Assembly (NCBI RefSeq): GCF_036346295.1
Contig: NZ_CP107819.1
Location: forward strand, 6,076,001-6,140,000
Reading direction: 5' to 3'
DNA from: Streptomyces sp. NBC_00536
GTDB taxonomy: Bacteria; Actinomycetota; Actinomycetes; Streptomycetales; Streptomycetaceae
Length of the DNA stretch: 64,000 nucleotides
The notes beneath the pieces were generated by a model. The model saw only the letters and a program-made list of their open reading frames with translations. It was not told where the DNA came from and ran no database searches. The position numbers and the translations under genes are program-made. Shown here piece by piece: positions 1 to 10,995 of the stretch (the stretch's first letter is position 1; every line of letters begins with the position of its first letter).

Positions 1-1
1 C

Positions 2-256
2 ATCAACAACGTGTTCGGCCTCATCGGGGCCTTCGGCTCCCAGCGGCTCGCCGACGAGTGCGTCCTGCTCGCCGCCTTCCGCCGCTTCCTCGGCAAGGCC
101 GCCGCCCTCGGACCGCTTCCCGCACAGCTGCTCGACTCACCCACCTTGCGGTGCAAGGCGAATCTGCTCACCCGCCTCGGCGGCCTCGACGAACTCGTCG
201 GCCCCGTCGACACCCAGTCCGTCTACGTCACCATCGCCAACCCCCTTCACGACTGA
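2..256 (+). CDS. NIS siderophore synthetase, IucA/IucC family (3' end only)
   Basis: The reading frame is open from the window edge to a TGA at 254-256, so only about the last 84 residues are seen. They begin INNVFGLIGAFGSQ and continue with a K-A-N-L-L-T-R segment and end IANPLHD. This matches the C-terminal FhuF-like part of IucA/IucC synthetases, which ends with a lysine-containing helix and an N-P-L-H tail. These enzymes use ATP to join a carboxylate to an amine or alcohol in siderophore assembly. A second complete synthetase lies at 980, with an acyltransferase between, on the same strand at short spacing, so this is the tail of a siderophore operon. The substrate cannot be told from the fragment. 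Confidence 0.85.
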   Translation: MNNVFGLIGAFGSQRLADECVLLAAFRRFLGKAAALGPLPAQLLDSPTLRCKANLLTRLGGLDELVGPVDTQSVYVTIANPLHD

Positions 257-272
257 CGCGGAGAAGAGCCAC

Positions 273-929
273 ATGCCCTCCCTCGACGTCGGCTCCGCCG
301 CCGACGACACGCTCGAACTGCGCTTCCCCGCCGAGCTGCTGCCGCTGCTCGCCGAGGCCGACCTCCTGGAGTCACCGGCCGCCTGGGGCGCCGCCGCCAC
401 CCCGTTCGGTGCCTTCCGGCTGGAGCCCGTACGCCTCGAACGCGACCTGGATCTCCTCACCCGGTGGATGAACGACCCGGAAGTGGCCGCCTTCTGGGAC
501 CTCGCCGGTCCCGTCTCCAGGACCGCGGCCCATCTGTGCGAGCAGCTCGACGGGGACGGCCGCAGCATTCCCTGCCTGGGCGTTCTCAACGGCACCCCGA
601 TGAGCTACTGGGAGATCTACCGGGCCGACCTCGACCCGCTCGCGCGCCACTATCCGGCGCGCCCCCACGACACCGGTATCCACCTGCTCATCGGAGACGG
701 AACGAACCGCGGCAGGGGCCTCGGTACCGCCCTGCTCCGGGCCGTCGCCGACCTGGTGCTCGACAACCGTCCCCGCTGCACGCGCGTCATCGCCGAACCG
801 GACATGCGCAACACCCCCTCCGTATCAGCCTTTCTCAACTCCGGTTTCCGCTGCTCCGCGGAAATCGACCTCCCCGAGAAGCGCGCCGCCCTGATGATCC
901 GTGAGAGGGCCCTGCGCAATCTCCTCTGA
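273..929 (+). CDS. GNAT-type siderophore N-acyltransferase (AlcB/IucB/DesC-like)
   Basis: A 218-residue protein whose second half carries the hallmarks of the hydroxylamine N-acyltransferases of siderophore pathways: a W-E-I-Y segment, R-A-D-L-D, the D-T-G-I-H-L-L-I-G strand, the acyl-CoA-binding R-G-R-G-L-G-T loop, and E-P-D-M-R-N followed by N-S-G-F. By family it would acylate an N-hydroxylated diamine such as N-hydroxycadaverine or N-hydroxyornithine. It starts 16 bases after the upstream synthetase stop, with a GGAGAAG ribosome site at 260-266. It sits between two IucA/IucC genes. The acyl donor is not deducible here. Confidence 0.85.
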   Translation: MPSLDVGSAADDTLELRFPAELLPLLAEADLLESPAAWGAAATPFGAFRLEPVRLERDLDLLTRWMNDPEVAAFWDLAGPVSRTAAHLCEQLDGDGRSIPCLGVLNGTPMSYWEIYRADLDPLARHYPARPHDTGIHLLIGDGTNRGRGLGTALLRAVADLVLDNRPRCTRVIAEPDMRNTPSVSAFLNSGFRCSAEIDLPEKRAALMIRERALRNLL

Positions 930-979
930 CCAGAGAAACTCTGCGTCACGCAGCTAAGTTCCCGATCCCGAGGAGTCTC

Positions 980-2836
980 GTGCCGAATTTTTCCGCTGCC
1001 CCCGACTCCGCCGACGCAGCGCTGCCGTCATCGCCCCAGGACCCCCGCACCCCACCCGAGCTGACCCCGTCGACCTGGGACGCGGCCGCCCGCCGGCTCC
1101 TGGCCAAGATGCTCGGCGAGTTCGCCTACGAGGAGATCGTCCGGCCCGTCCCGGCCCCGGCCGCCGACGGCGACGCCTGGACGCTCACCCTCGACGACGG
1201 CAGCTCCCTCGGCTTCCGGGCCCGCCGCCGCGCCTACGGGAGCTGGCAGGTCGACCCGGCCACCGTCACCCTCACCGCGCCGCCGCCCTCGACCGCGTCC
1301 GCCACCGCCTTCGGGGACCCGTACCGCTTCCTCGTCCTCGCCCGGAACCTCCTCGGGCTCGACGGAACCACCCTCGGCCACCTCGTCCGCGAACTGAGCG
1401 CGACCCTCTCCGCCGACGCGCGCATCGAGCACACCGCGCTCACCGCCGACCTGCTCGCCGACCTCGATTACGCGGCGCTCGAAGGCCACCAGAGCGGCCA
1501 CCCCTGGCTGGTCCTCAACAAGGGCCGCCTCGGTTTCTCGGCCGCCGACACGGCCGCCTGGGCCCCCGAGGCCCGGACCCGCCAGCGGCTGCCCTGGCTC
1601 GCCGCCCACACCTCGCTCGCGACCTACCGCGGCACCGCCGGTCTGGAGGACCCCGCCCGGCTCTACTCCACCGAGCTGGACCCCGTCACCCGCGCCGCCT
1701 TCGACCGGACGCTGCGCGACCGCGGCCTCGACCCGTGCGGCTACCTCTACCTCCCGGTCCACCCCTGGCAGTGGGACGAGATCGTGCTCCCCCTCTTCGC
1801 CCCCGCCCTGGCCTCGGGCGCCCTGGTCCCGCTGCCCGCCGACCTGGACGTGCGCCTCCCGCAGCAGTCGATCCGCACCTTCCTGAACCTCACCCGCCCC
1901 GACCGGCACACCGTCAAGCTCCCGCTGGCCGTCTTCAACACCATGGTCTGGCGCGGCCTGCCCACCGACCTCACCCTCGCCGCGCCCGCCGTCACGGCCT
2001 GGGTCCACTCCCTGCGCGACGCCGACCCCTTCCTGCGCGACGAATGCCGGGTCGTCCTGCTCGGCGAGGTCGCCTCCGTCGCCGTGCGGCATCCGGTGTA
2101 CGACGAGCTGCCCGAGGTGCCCTACCAGTACCGCGAGCTGCTCGGCGCGATCTGGCGCGAGCCGCTGACCGGCCTCCTCGCCCCCGGGGAGCGGGCCCGT
2201 ACGCTCGCCTCGCTGCTGCACACCGACCCGCGCGGCCGGTCCTTCACCGCCGAGCTGGTCGCCCGGTCCGGCCTGACGGCGACGGACTGGCTGCGGCACC
2301 TGTTCGCCGCCCTCCTGCCGCCGCTGCTCCGCTTCCTCTACCGCTACGGCACCGTGTTCTCGCCCCACGGCGAGAACACGATCGTGATCTTCGACGAGCG
2401 CGACGTGCCGGTCCGGCTCGCGGTCAAGGACTTCGTCGACGACATCAACGTCAGCCGGGACCCGCTGCCCGACCACGCGGGCATGCCCGACGAGGTCCGC
2501 GCGGTGCTGCTCACCGAGCCCGCGGACTTCCTGCCCCAGTTCATCCACTCGGGATTGTTCATCGGGGTCTTCCGCTACCTCTCGGCGATCTGCGAGGACC
2601 GGCTCGGCGTACCGGAACGCGATTTCTGGTCGCTCGTACGGGCGGAAATCCTCCGGCACCAGGCCCGCTTCCCCGAGCTGAAGGAGCGCTACGAACTGTT
2701 CGACCTGCTCACCGAGCGGATCGACCGGCTCTGCCTGAACCGGAACAGGCTGCACGAGGACGGCTACCGGGACCGCCCGAACCGCCCGCACGCCGTCGTC
2801 CACGGCACCGTGCCCAACCCCCTGTACCCGTCGTGA
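980..2836 (+). CDS. NIS siderophore synthetase, IucA/IucC family
   Basis: A complete 618-residue synthetase, the usual size for the family. GTG 980 is chosen because AGGAG lies at 971-975. Recognisable features in order: the G-H-P-W-L-V-L-N-K-G-R-L-G-F segment near residue 170 (family G-H-P...K-x-R-x-G-F ATP/carboxylate motif), Y-L-P-V-H-P-W-Q-W, the Q-Q-S-I-R-T-F-L-N strand, K-L-P-L-A-V-F-N-T, and H-G-E-N-T-I-V-I-F near residue 465 followed by K-D-F-V-D-D-I. It has a second synthetase and an acyltransferase upstream in the same direction. Two synthetases suggest either two condensation steps or an asymmetric siderophore. In S. coelicolor, as I recall, a related siderophore locus lies in the same place just before dinG-lexA. 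Confidence 0.93.
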   Translation: MPNFSAAPDSADAALPSSPQDPRTPPELTPSTWDAAARRLLAKMLGEFAYEEIVRPVPAPAADGDAWTLTLDDGSSLGFRARRRAYGSWQVDPATVTLTAPPPSTASATAFGDPYRFLVLARNLLGLDGTTLGHLVRELSATLSADARIEHTALTADLLADLDYAALEGHQSGHPWLVLNKGRLGFSAADTAAWAPEARTRQRLPWLAAHTSLATYRGTAGLEDPARLYSTELDPVTRAAFDRTLRDRGLDPCGYLYLPVHPWQWDEIVLPLFAPALASGALVPLPADLDVRLPQQSIRTFLNLTRPDRHTVKLPLAVFNTMVWRGLPTDLTLAAPAVTAWVHSLRDADPFLRDECRVVLLGEVASVAVRHPVYDELPEVPYQYRELLGAIWREPLTGLLAPGERARTLASLLHTDPRGRSFTAELVARSGLTATDWLRHLFAALLPPLLRFLYRYGTVFSPHGENTIVIFDERDVPVRLAVKDFVDDINVSRDPLPDHAGMPDEVRAVLLTEPADFLPQFIHSGLFIGVFRYLSAICEDRLGVPERDFWSLVRAEILRHQARFPELKERYELFDLLTERIDRLCLNRNRLHEDGYRDRPNRPHAVVHGTVPNPLYPS

Positions 2837-2872
2837 CCACTCGCCGGTGCGGTCACTGTCGGTGGGGCCCCG

Positions 2873-2878
2873 TAGGGT
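2873..2878 (+). promoter_or_regulatory. Possible -10 box of the DinG-like helicase gene
   Basis: TAGGGT, a common Streptomyces -10 variant, lies 10 bases before the helicase ATG. If used, the transcript would be leaderless or nearly so, which fits the lack of a clear ribosome site before the ATG. No convincing -35 is seen. Confidence 0.35.
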
Positions 2879-2888
2879 TGGCAGTGCT

Positions 2889-4859
2889 ATGACGAAGCCC
2901 TCTCTCACCGACCTGCTGCACGCCGCCGTCACCGCCGTCGGCGGCACGGAGCGTCCCGGCCAGGTGGCCATGGCCGAAGCCGTCGCCGAAGCGATCGACG
3001 ACAGCTCCCACCGGCTCATCCAGGCCGGCACCGGCACCGGCAAGTCCCTCGGCTATCTGGTGCCCGCCCTCGCCCACGGCGAGCGCGTGGTCGTGGCCAC
3101 GGCCACGCTCGCGCTCCAGCGCCAGCTCGTGGAGCGCGACCTGCCGCGCACGGTCGAGGCGCTGCATCCGCAGCTGCGCCGACGGCCGCAGTTCGCCATG
3201 CTCAAGGGGCGCTCCAACTACCTCTGCCTGCACCGCCTCCACGAAGGCGCGCCGCAGGACGAGGAGGAGGGCCTCTTCGACCAGTTCGAAGCGGCCGCCC
3301 CCACGAGCAAGCTCGGCCAGGACCTGCTGCGGCTGCGGGACTGGGCCGACGAGACGGAGACCGGTGACAGGGACGATCTGACCCCCGGTGTCTCCGACAA
3401 GGCCTGGGCCCAGATCTCCGTCTCCTCGCGCGAGTGCCTGGGCGCGACGAAGTGCGCCTACGGCGCCGAGTGCTTCGCCGAGGCCGCCCGCGAGCGTGCC
3501 AAGCTCGCCGATGTCGTGGTCACCAACCACGCGCTCCTCGCCATCGACGCCATCGAGGGCGCGCCGGTGCTCCCGCCGCACGAGGTGCTGATCGTCGACG
3601 AGGCCCACGAGCTGGTCTCGCGCGTCACCGGGGTCGCCACCGGCGAACTCACCCCCGGCCAGGTCAACCGTGCGGTGAAGCGGTCGGCGAAACTGGTCAA
3701 CGAGAAGATCGCGGACTCCCTCCAGACCGCCGCCGAGACCTTCGAGCGGGTGATGGAGCTGGCCCTGCCCGGCCGGCTGGAGACGATCCCGGAGGACCTC
3801 GGATACGCACTGCTCGCCCTGCGCGACGCCTCGCGCAATGTGATCTCGGCGATCGGCGGCACCCGCGACAAGTCCGTCCACGACGAGGACGCGGTCCGCA
3901 AGCAGGCCCTCGCCGCGGTGGAGAGCATCCACGGCGTGGCGGAGCGGATCACCCTCGGCTCCGAGTACGACGTGGTCTGGTACGAACGCCACGACCGGTT
4001 CGGCGCCACCCTGCGGGTCGCCCCGCTCTCGGTGTCCGGGCTGCTGCGCGAGAAGCTCTTCGAGGACCGCTCCGTGGTCCTGACCTCCGCGACCCTCAAG
4101 CTCGGCGGGGACTTCAACGGCGTCGCGGCCTCGATGGGACTGTCCCCCGAGGGGGTCGAGGGGGAGGACGTACCGGTCTGGAAGGGCCTGGACGTCGGCT
4201 CGCCGTTCGATTACCCGAAGCAGGGCATCCTCTACGTCGCCAAGCACCTGGCCACCCCCGGCCGCGAGGGCACCCGCGGGGACATGATCGACGAGCTGGC
4301 CGAACTGATCGAGGCGGCGGGCGGCCGTACCCTCGGCCTGTTCTCGTCCATGCGCGGAGCCAAGGCCGCCGCCGAGGAGCTGCGCGGACGGCTCGACAAC
4401 CCGATCCTGCTGCAGGGCGAGGAGACGCTGGGCGAACTGATCAAGGCGTTCGCCGCCGATCCGAAGACCTGCCTGTTCGGAACGCTCTCGCTCTGGCAGG
4501 GCGTGGACGTCCCCGGCCCCAGCTGCCAGCTGGTGGTCATGGACCGGATCCCGTTCCCGCGCCCGGACGACCCGCTGATGAGCGCCCGGCAGAAGTCGGT
4601 CGAGGAGCGGGGCGGGAACGGCTTCATGGCGGTCGCCGCGACCCACGCGGCGCTGCTCATGGCGCAGGGCGCGGGTCGGCTGGTACGCGCCTCCGGCGAC
4701 CGGGGCGTCGTCGCGGTACTGGACCCCCGCCTCGCCACCGCCCGCTACGGGAGCTTCGTCCGGGCCACGCTGCCGGACTTCTGGTACACCACGGACCGCA
4801 ACCAGGTCCGCCGCTCGCTGGCCGCGATCGACGCGACTGCGAAGGCTGACGGGAAGTAG
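2889..4859 (+). CDS. DinG/XPD-like ATP-dependent DNA helicase (predicted Fe-S)
   Basis: A 656-residue superfamily 2 helicase. Visible motifs: Q-A-G-T-G-T-G-K-S (Walker A, about residues 45-53), I-V-D-E-A-H-E-L (DEAH box), S-A-T-L (motif III) and late motifs around D-R-I-P-F and Q-G-A-G-R-L-V-R. Between Walker A and DEAH are four cysteines: one in N-Y-L-C-L-H-R and three in E-C-L-G-A-T-K-C-A-Y-G-A-E-C. This arrangement matches the 4Fe-4S cluster of XPD/DinG helicases. The role is probably unwinding of DNA or R-loops during repair and replication. ATG 2889 begins MTKPSL; an in-frame upstream start at 2847 would overlap the -10-like box. The gene is convergent with lexA, the SOS repressor, though no LexA box is seen upstream. 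Confidence 0.93.
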   Translation: MTKPSLTDLLHAAVTAVGGTERPGQVAMAEAVAEAIDDSSHRLIQAGTGTGKSLGYLVPALAHGERVVVATATLALQRQLVERDLPRTVEALHPQLRRRPQFAMLKGRSNYLCLHRLHEGAPQDEEEGLFDQFEAAAPTSKLGQDLLRLRDWADETETGDRDDLTPGVSDKAWAQISVSSRECLGATKCAYGAECFAEAARERAKLADVVVTNHALLAIDAIEGAPVLPPHEVLIVDEAHELVSRVTGVATGELTPGQVNRAVKRSAKLVNEKIADSLQTAAETFERVMELALPGRLETIPEDLGYALLALRDASRNVISAIGGTRDKSVHDEDAVRKQALAAVESIHGVAERITLGSEYDVVWYERHDRFGATLRVAPLSVSGLLREKLFEDRSVVLTSATLKLGGDFNGVAASMGLSPEGVEGEDVPVWKGLDVGSPFDYPKQGILYVAKHLATPGREGTRGDMIDELAELIEAAGGRTLGLFSSMRGAKAAAEELRGRLDNPILLQGEETLGELIKAFAADPKTCLFGTLSLWQGVDVPGPSCQLVVMDRIPFPRPDDPLMSARQKSVEERGGNGFMAVAATHAALLMAQGAGRLVRASGDRGVVAVLDPRLATARYGSFVRATLPDFWYTTDRNQVRRSLAAIDATAKADGK

Positions 4860-4889
4860 TTCTCGGGAGCACGGGCAGCAACAAAGCAG

Positions 4890-4921
4890 CCCCGGGACAC
4901 GGCGCAGTGAGTCCCGGGGCC
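4890..4921. terminator. Convergent terminator, helicase / lexA
   Basis: GCCCCGGGAC at 4890-4899 pairs perfectly with GTCCCGGGGC at 4912-4921 across a 12-base loop, between the stops of two convergent genes. There is no strong U-tract. Confidence 0.7.
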
Positions 4922-4940
4922 GGATGGTGGCGGCGGCTGT

Positions 4941-5732
4941 TCAGAGCCGCCGCAGGACCGCGACCACCTTGCCGAGGATCGTCGCCTCGTCGCCCGGGAT
5001 CGGCTGGTACGCGGAGTTGTGCGGGAGCAGCCAGACATGGCCGTCCTCGCGCTTGAAGCGCTTGACCGTGGCCTCGCCGTCGAGCATCGCGGCGACGATG
5101 TCGCCGTTCTCCGCGACGGGCTGGCGGCGGACCGTGACCCAGTCGCCGTCACAGATGGCGGCCTCGATCATGGAGTCGCCGACGACCTTGAGGACGAACA
5201 GCTCACCGTCGCCGACGAGCTGCCGGGGGAGGGGGAACACGTCCTCGACCGACTCCTCGGCGAGGATCGGGCCGCCTGCCGCGATCCGGCCGACCAGGGG
5301 AACGTAGGAGGCGGCGGGCTTGCCGGTGGTGTCCGTGGGCTGCGAGCTGGGCTGGTCGGACCCGCGCACCTCGTACGCCCGGGGCCGGTGCGGGTCACGG
5401 CGCAGGAAGCCCTTGCGTTCGAGGGCCATCAGCTGGTGGGCGACCGACGAGGTGCTGGACAGGCCGACCGCCTGGCCGATCTCCCGCATCGACGGCGGGT
5501 AGCCGCGGCGCTGCACCGAGTCGCGGATGACCTCGATGACCCTCCGCTGCCGGTCCGTGAGTCCGGAGCTGTCGGCGCGGATGCCTGGAGGTCGCCCTGG
5601 CAGGGAGCGTGCGGGGCGGGCGGGCTCCGCCTCCGGGTTCAGGCTTGAGTCATTCATTGCATGCACCGGCTCGAGTCGGCTCTGGGAGCGGTTCTGGGCA
5701 GTGATGGTGGCACTGTCTGCGGTGGTGGTCAC
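4941..5732 (-). CDS. lexA: LexA SOS-response repressor
   Basis: LexA: an N-terminal winged HTH ([12 protein letters not shown] ... [17 protein letters not shown]) and a C-terminal S24 autoprotease domain. The Ala-Gly self-cleavage bond is in R-I-A-A-G-G-P, the catalytic Ser in V-G-D-S-M, and the catalytic Lys in E-A-T-V-K-R-F. It represses DNA-repair genes until RecA filaments trigger self-cleavage. GTG 5732 is preferred because GAGAGGGG precedes it; this gives 263 residues beginning [12 protein letters not shown] 5657 (MNDSS, 238 residues) is the alternative but has a poor ribosome site. LexA-box-like sequences at 5796 and 5872 in its upstream region suggest autoregulation. Confidence 0.96.
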   Translation of the reverse strand: MTTTADSATITAQNRSQSRLEPVHAMNDSSLNPEAEPARPARSLPGRPPGIRADSSGLTDRQRRVIEVIRDSVQRRGYPPSMREIGQAVGLSSTSSVAHQLMALERKGFLRRDPHRPRAYEVRGSDQPSSQPTDTTGKPAASYVPLVGRIAAGGPILAEESVEDVFPLPRQLVGDGELFVLKVVGDSMIEAAICDGDWVTVRRQPVAENGDIVAAMLDGEATVKRFKREDGHVWLLPHNSAYQPIPGDEATILGKVVAVLRRL

Positions 5733-5795
5733 GTCGGCCCCTCTCGAAATGTTCTCCCTAGCTGGACAACGGTAGTTGCTTTCGAAAGGTTGCGC

Positions 5796-5809
5796 CAAAC
5801 ACACGTTCG
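5796..5809. promoter_or_regulatory. LexA-box-like site, lexA promoter
   Basis: CAAACACACGTTCG differs by one base from the actinobacterial LexA palindrome CGAAC-N4-GTTCG. It lies 63 bases upstream of the lexA GTG, where a self-repressing operator would be expected. Confidence 0.6.
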
Positions 5810-5871
5810 AGTGAAAAATCGCAGATCGCTCATCGTGGCCAGGTGGAGGGGTGTATAGACGAGCGGGCAGC

Positions 5872-5885
5872 CGAACGTGGGTTCG
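5872..5885. promoter_or_regulatory. LexA box between lexA and nrdR
   Basis: CGAACGTGGGTTCG is a perfect match to CGAAC-N4-GTTCG. The 481-base divergent region 5733-6213 has no gene. It holds this box, the imperfect one at 5796, two NrdR-box-like sites and a leader hairpin. Confidence 0.8.
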
Positions 5886-6019
5886 GTCCGACATCTTCCG
5901 CTTACGGTACCCTTGACGGTTGGATCGCCCCGTCCGGGTTCGCGCCCAGTGTGGCACCCGAAGCCCCTGGATCCGGCCATCGAGGGCCGCGACACGCGGA
6001 GCGCCGTAAATCCTCCACA

Positions 6020-6035
6020 ACCCAAGATCTAGTGG
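6020..6035. promoter_or_regulatory. NrdR-box-like site 1
   Basis: ACCCAAGATCTAGTGG fits the NrdR consensus core C-w-A-x-A-T-x-T-w-G followed by TG. It lies upstream of nrdR-nrdJ, as in S. coelicolor, where NrdR binds paired boxes before nrdRJ. A second box lies 31 bases downstream, about three helical turns away. Confidence 0.7.
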
Positions 6036-6050
6036 TTGGATGTGTGAAGT

Positions 6051-6066
6051 CACCCAGAGGTTGTGG
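6051..6066. promoter_or_regulatory. NrdR-box-like site 2
   Basis: CACCCAGAGGTTGTGG is a weaker match that shares the C..A.A..T.GTGG skeleton with site 1. It is offset from site 1 by exactly 31 bases, the spacing typical of paired NrdR boxes. Confidence 0.55.
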
Positions 6067-6125
6067 TCCCCGGTCTGCCGGTTGCCCCGACATCGCCTAT
6101 GCTGGTGGCTGCTTCCCGAGTCCCT

Positions 6126-6145
6126 GACAGAGCCCTGTCTCTGTC
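6126..6145 (+). other. Leader hairpin before nrdR
   Basis: GACAGAG at 6126-6132 pairs perfectly with CTCTGTC at 6139-6145 across a 6-base loop. It lies about 70 bases before the nrdR start and is followed at 6165-6171 by a T-run. It could be an attenuator-like element or an incidental structure. Confidence 0.35.
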
Positions 6146-6213
6146 GCCAGCTGCCGCTGCCGGGCTTTTTTCGGGAGGTCATTCAGTCGTGCCGAGAAGG
6201 AGGGTTGGGAGCT

Positions 6214-6726
6214 TTGCACTGCCCCTTCTGCAGGCACCCCGACAGCCGCGTCGTCGACAGCCGCACCACGGACGACGGGACGTCGATCCGCAGGCGCCGT
6301 CAGTGCCCGGACTGCTCTCGCCGTTTCACCACGGTCGAGACCGCGTCACTGATGGTGATCAAGCGGAGCGGGGTGACCGAGCCCTTCAGCCGTACCAAGG
6401 TCATCTCGGGCGTCCGCAAGGCGTGCCAGGGACGACCGGTCACCGAGGACGCCCTCGCCAAGCTCGGCCAGCGGGTCGAGGAGGCGCTGCGCGCCACCGG
6501 AAGCGCCGAGCTGACCACCCACGACGTGGGTCTGGCGATACTCGGCCCGTTGCAGGAGCTGGACCTGGTCGCGTACCTCCGGTTCGCGTCCGTGTACAAA
6601 GCGTTCGACTCGCTCGAAGACTTCGAGACCGCCATCGCGGAACTCCGTGACCGGCGGTCTCACACCCAGGAGTGCGAGCCCGGTGGGACCCCCGCGGTCC
6701 CCGTGCCCGCCTCCGCCGCCGACTGA
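6214..6726 (+). CDS. nrdR: NrdR transcriptional repressor of ribonucleotide reductases
   Basis: A 170-residue NrdR with an N-terminal zinc ribbon (Cys3, Cys6, Cys31, Cys34 in CPFC and CPDC) and an ATP-cone domain ([12 protein letters not shown] through [11 protein letters not shown]). It senses ATP/dATP and represses ribonucleotide reductase genes. TTG 6214 is the start: the protein then begins M-H-C-P-F-C like its family, and AAGGAGGG lies at 6197-6204. No ATG or GTG fits this frame near the zinc ribbon. It is followed by nrdJ and probably cotranscribed; two NrdR-box-like sites upstream suggest that it controls its own operon. Confidence 0.95.
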   Translation: MHCPFCRHPDSRVVDSRTTDDGTSIRRRRQCPDCSRRFTTVETASLMVIKRSGVTEPFSRTKVISGVRKACQGRPVTEDALAKLGQRVEEALRATGSAELTTHDVGLAILGPLQELDLVAYLRFASVYKAFDSLEDFETAIAELRDRRSHTQECEPGGTPAVPVPASAAD

Positions 6727-6851
6727 CCGGTCGGCCGCCGCAGGGCGGCCGGGATCAGCCAGGCCACGTACGTAGATCACAGGACAACACCGTGCCACGG
6801 AATATCGATGGCACTTTAGGGCGTTTTTGCCCGCATATGGGAGGAAGCGGC

Positions 6852-9740
<2,889 letters not shown>

Positions 9741-9764
9741 CTCCCAGCAGCTCCCGGTATCACG

Positions 9765-9804
9765 GGCGCCCACCGGGCGTGAACGGCGCCCACCGGGCGT
9801 GAAC
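9765..9804 (+). repeat. Perfect 20-bp tandem duplication after nrdJ
   Basis: The unit GGCGCCCACCGGGCGTGAAC occurs twice without change at 9765-9784 and 9785-9804, just before the terminator. Each unit has its own small inverted repeat (CGCCC/GGGCG). Confidence 0.9.
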
Positions 9805-9844
9805 CCACTGAGCCGTCGCATTCGATGCGACGGCTCAGTGGGTT
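9802..9844. terminator. Strong bidirectional terminator, nrdJ / HxlR regulator
   Basis: A perfect 20-bp stem (9802-9821 with 9825-9844) around a TCG loop; the arm starts AACCCACTGAGCC. A-rich and T-rich ends on the two sides suit termination in both directions. It abuts the stop of the convergent HxlR gene at 9846. Confidence 0.93.
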
Positions 9845-9845
9845 T

Positions 9846-10229
9846 TCAGGACTCCCGCGCGCCCCGGACCCGGGCCCGCTCGATCTCGTTGATGTGGGTC
9901 TCCGTCCACTGGCGCAGTGCCGTGATCGGCTCGGCGAGGCTGCGGCCGAGCTCCGTCAGGTCGTATTCGACCCGTGGCGGAATGGTGGGGTACACGGTGC
10001 GGGTGAGGAAGCCGTCGGCTTCGAGGCCGCGCAGGGTCTGCGTGAGCATCTTCTGTGACACGCCCTCGATGCGGCGGCTCAAGTCGGTGTACCTCAGGGT
10101 GCCTTCGATGAGGGCGTCCACGACCAGGATGGTCCACTTGCCCGAGATGTGGTCGAGGACCTGCCGCGTCGGGCACTTCGCGGAATAGACGTCGGCCGGC
10201 AGCCCGGAAGATTCCACCGTGGTCTTCAT
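9846..10229 (-). CDS. HxlR-family transcriptional regulator
   Basis: A 127-residue winged-helix protein of the HxlR type: a Cys-Pro-containing N-terminus (A-K-C-P-T-R-Q-V-L-D-H-I-S-G-K-W-T-I-L-V), L-R-Y-T-D-L-S-R-R-I-E-G-V-S-Q-K-M-L-T-Q-T-L recognition region, and the wing V-E-Y-D-L-T-E-L-G-R-S-L. HxlR proteins often sense reactive electrophiles or oxidants through the conserved cysteine and control a divergent oxidoreductase. Here the neighbour is a nitroreductase 59 bases away. ATG 10229 is used; there is no clear ribosome site, so the mRNA may be leaderless. Confidence 0.92.
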   Translation of the reverse strand: MKTTVESSGLPADVYSAKCPTRQVLDHISGKWTILVVDALIEGTLRYTDLSRRIEGVSQKMLTQTLRGLEADGFLTRTVYPTIPPRVEYDLTELGRSLAEPITALRQWTETHINEIERARVRGARES

Positions 10230-10231
10230 GC

Positions 10232-10291
10232 GGGGAGAGTAACGCACAAAATAGTGCCTTCTTCCTGTGGGAGAGTCACTCTCCGATAGTG
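10232..10291. promoter_or_regulatory. Direct-repeat operator candidate between HxlR gene and nitroreductase
   Basis: Two related half-sites share GGGAGAGT-N-AC followed at a matching distance by ATAGTG: the first at 10233-10242 with 10251-10256, the second at 10269-10279 with 10286-10291. They are offset by about 36 bases. The second also forms a palindrome, GGAGAG-TCA-CTCTCC. This is where the HxlR protein would be expected to bind. Confidence 0.5.
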
Positions 10292-10966
10292 AGTGACATG
10301 ACGAGTCACACGATGTCCGTCGCGGACGCGATCCGCGCCCGCCGCACCGTCCGCCACTACCTGCCCGACCCGGTCCCGGAAGCCGCGCTCGACGCGCTGC
10401 TCGGTCTCGCCGTCGAGGCACCCACCAGTTGGAACCTGCAGGACCGCTCGATCGTCGTGGTGTCCGCAGACGAGGGCCGGGCCGGGCTGGCCTGGGCCAC
10501 CGGAGGCCAGCCCCAGCCGCAAGAGGCCCCGGTCGTCCTGGTCTTCGTCGCCGAGACCCAGTCCTGGCGCGATGATCACAGCGACGTCTACGAGCAGGCG
10601 CGGAGCGGCGGAGCGTGGAACGAGGAGTTCATCGCGATGTTCTCCGCCGCGTCGCAGGCCTTCCAGGAGGACCTCGACCAGCGGGGTCTGCTCCGGGAGT
10701 ACGCGGTCAAGGACGCCATGATCGCGGCCTCGTTCGTGATGCTCGCCGCCACGGAGATGGGCCTGGCGACATCGCCCATGAACGGCTGGGACGAGGCGAA
10801 GGTGAAGAAGGTGATCGGGATCGGTGACCGCGACGACCTGGCCATCGCCCTGCTGGTGTCGGTCGGCTACCCGGCCGAGGAGCGGCGCCATCCGGGCCGT
10901 CGCGCCCGGGACCGCGTCGTCCACCGCGAGTCGTACGGGGCCCGCGCGGCGGAGAATGCGAGGTGA
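10289..10966 (+). CDS. Nitroreductase-family flavin oxidoreductase
   Basis: A 225-residue FMN-dependent NAD(P)H oxidoreductase. It opens with the R-A-R-R-T-V-R-H-Y FMN-phosphate motif and A-P-T-S-W-N-L-Q. The later segment A-A-T-E-M-G-L-A-T-S-P-M-N-G-W and the A-I-A-L-L-V-S-V-G-Y-P strand complete the nitroreductase fold. Physiological substrates are usually quinones, enals or nitro compounds. GTG 10289 is the upstream start; ATG 10298 is possible. Divergent placement from an HxlR regulator with shared repeats suggests induction by an electrophile. Confidence 0.9.
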   Translation: MSDMTSHTMSVADAIRARRTVRHYLPDPVPEAALDALLGLAVEAPTSWNLQDRSIVVVSADEGRAGLAWATGGQPQPQEAPVVLVFVAETQSWRDDHSDVYEQARSGGAWNEEFIAMFSAASQAFQEDLDQRGLLREYAVKDAMIAASFVMLAATEMGLATSPMNGWDEAKVKKVIGIGDRDDLAIALLVSVGYPAEERRHPGRRARDRVVHRESYGARAAENAR

Positions 10967-10995
10967 ACCGGGGTTACCGGGAGGTACGTTTATCG

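Noticed and set aside
6727..6851. Cobalamin riboswitch before nrdJ
   Set aside because: A B12-dependent enzyme invites one, but the 125-base gap is too short and lacks the B12-box; only small inverted repeats are present.
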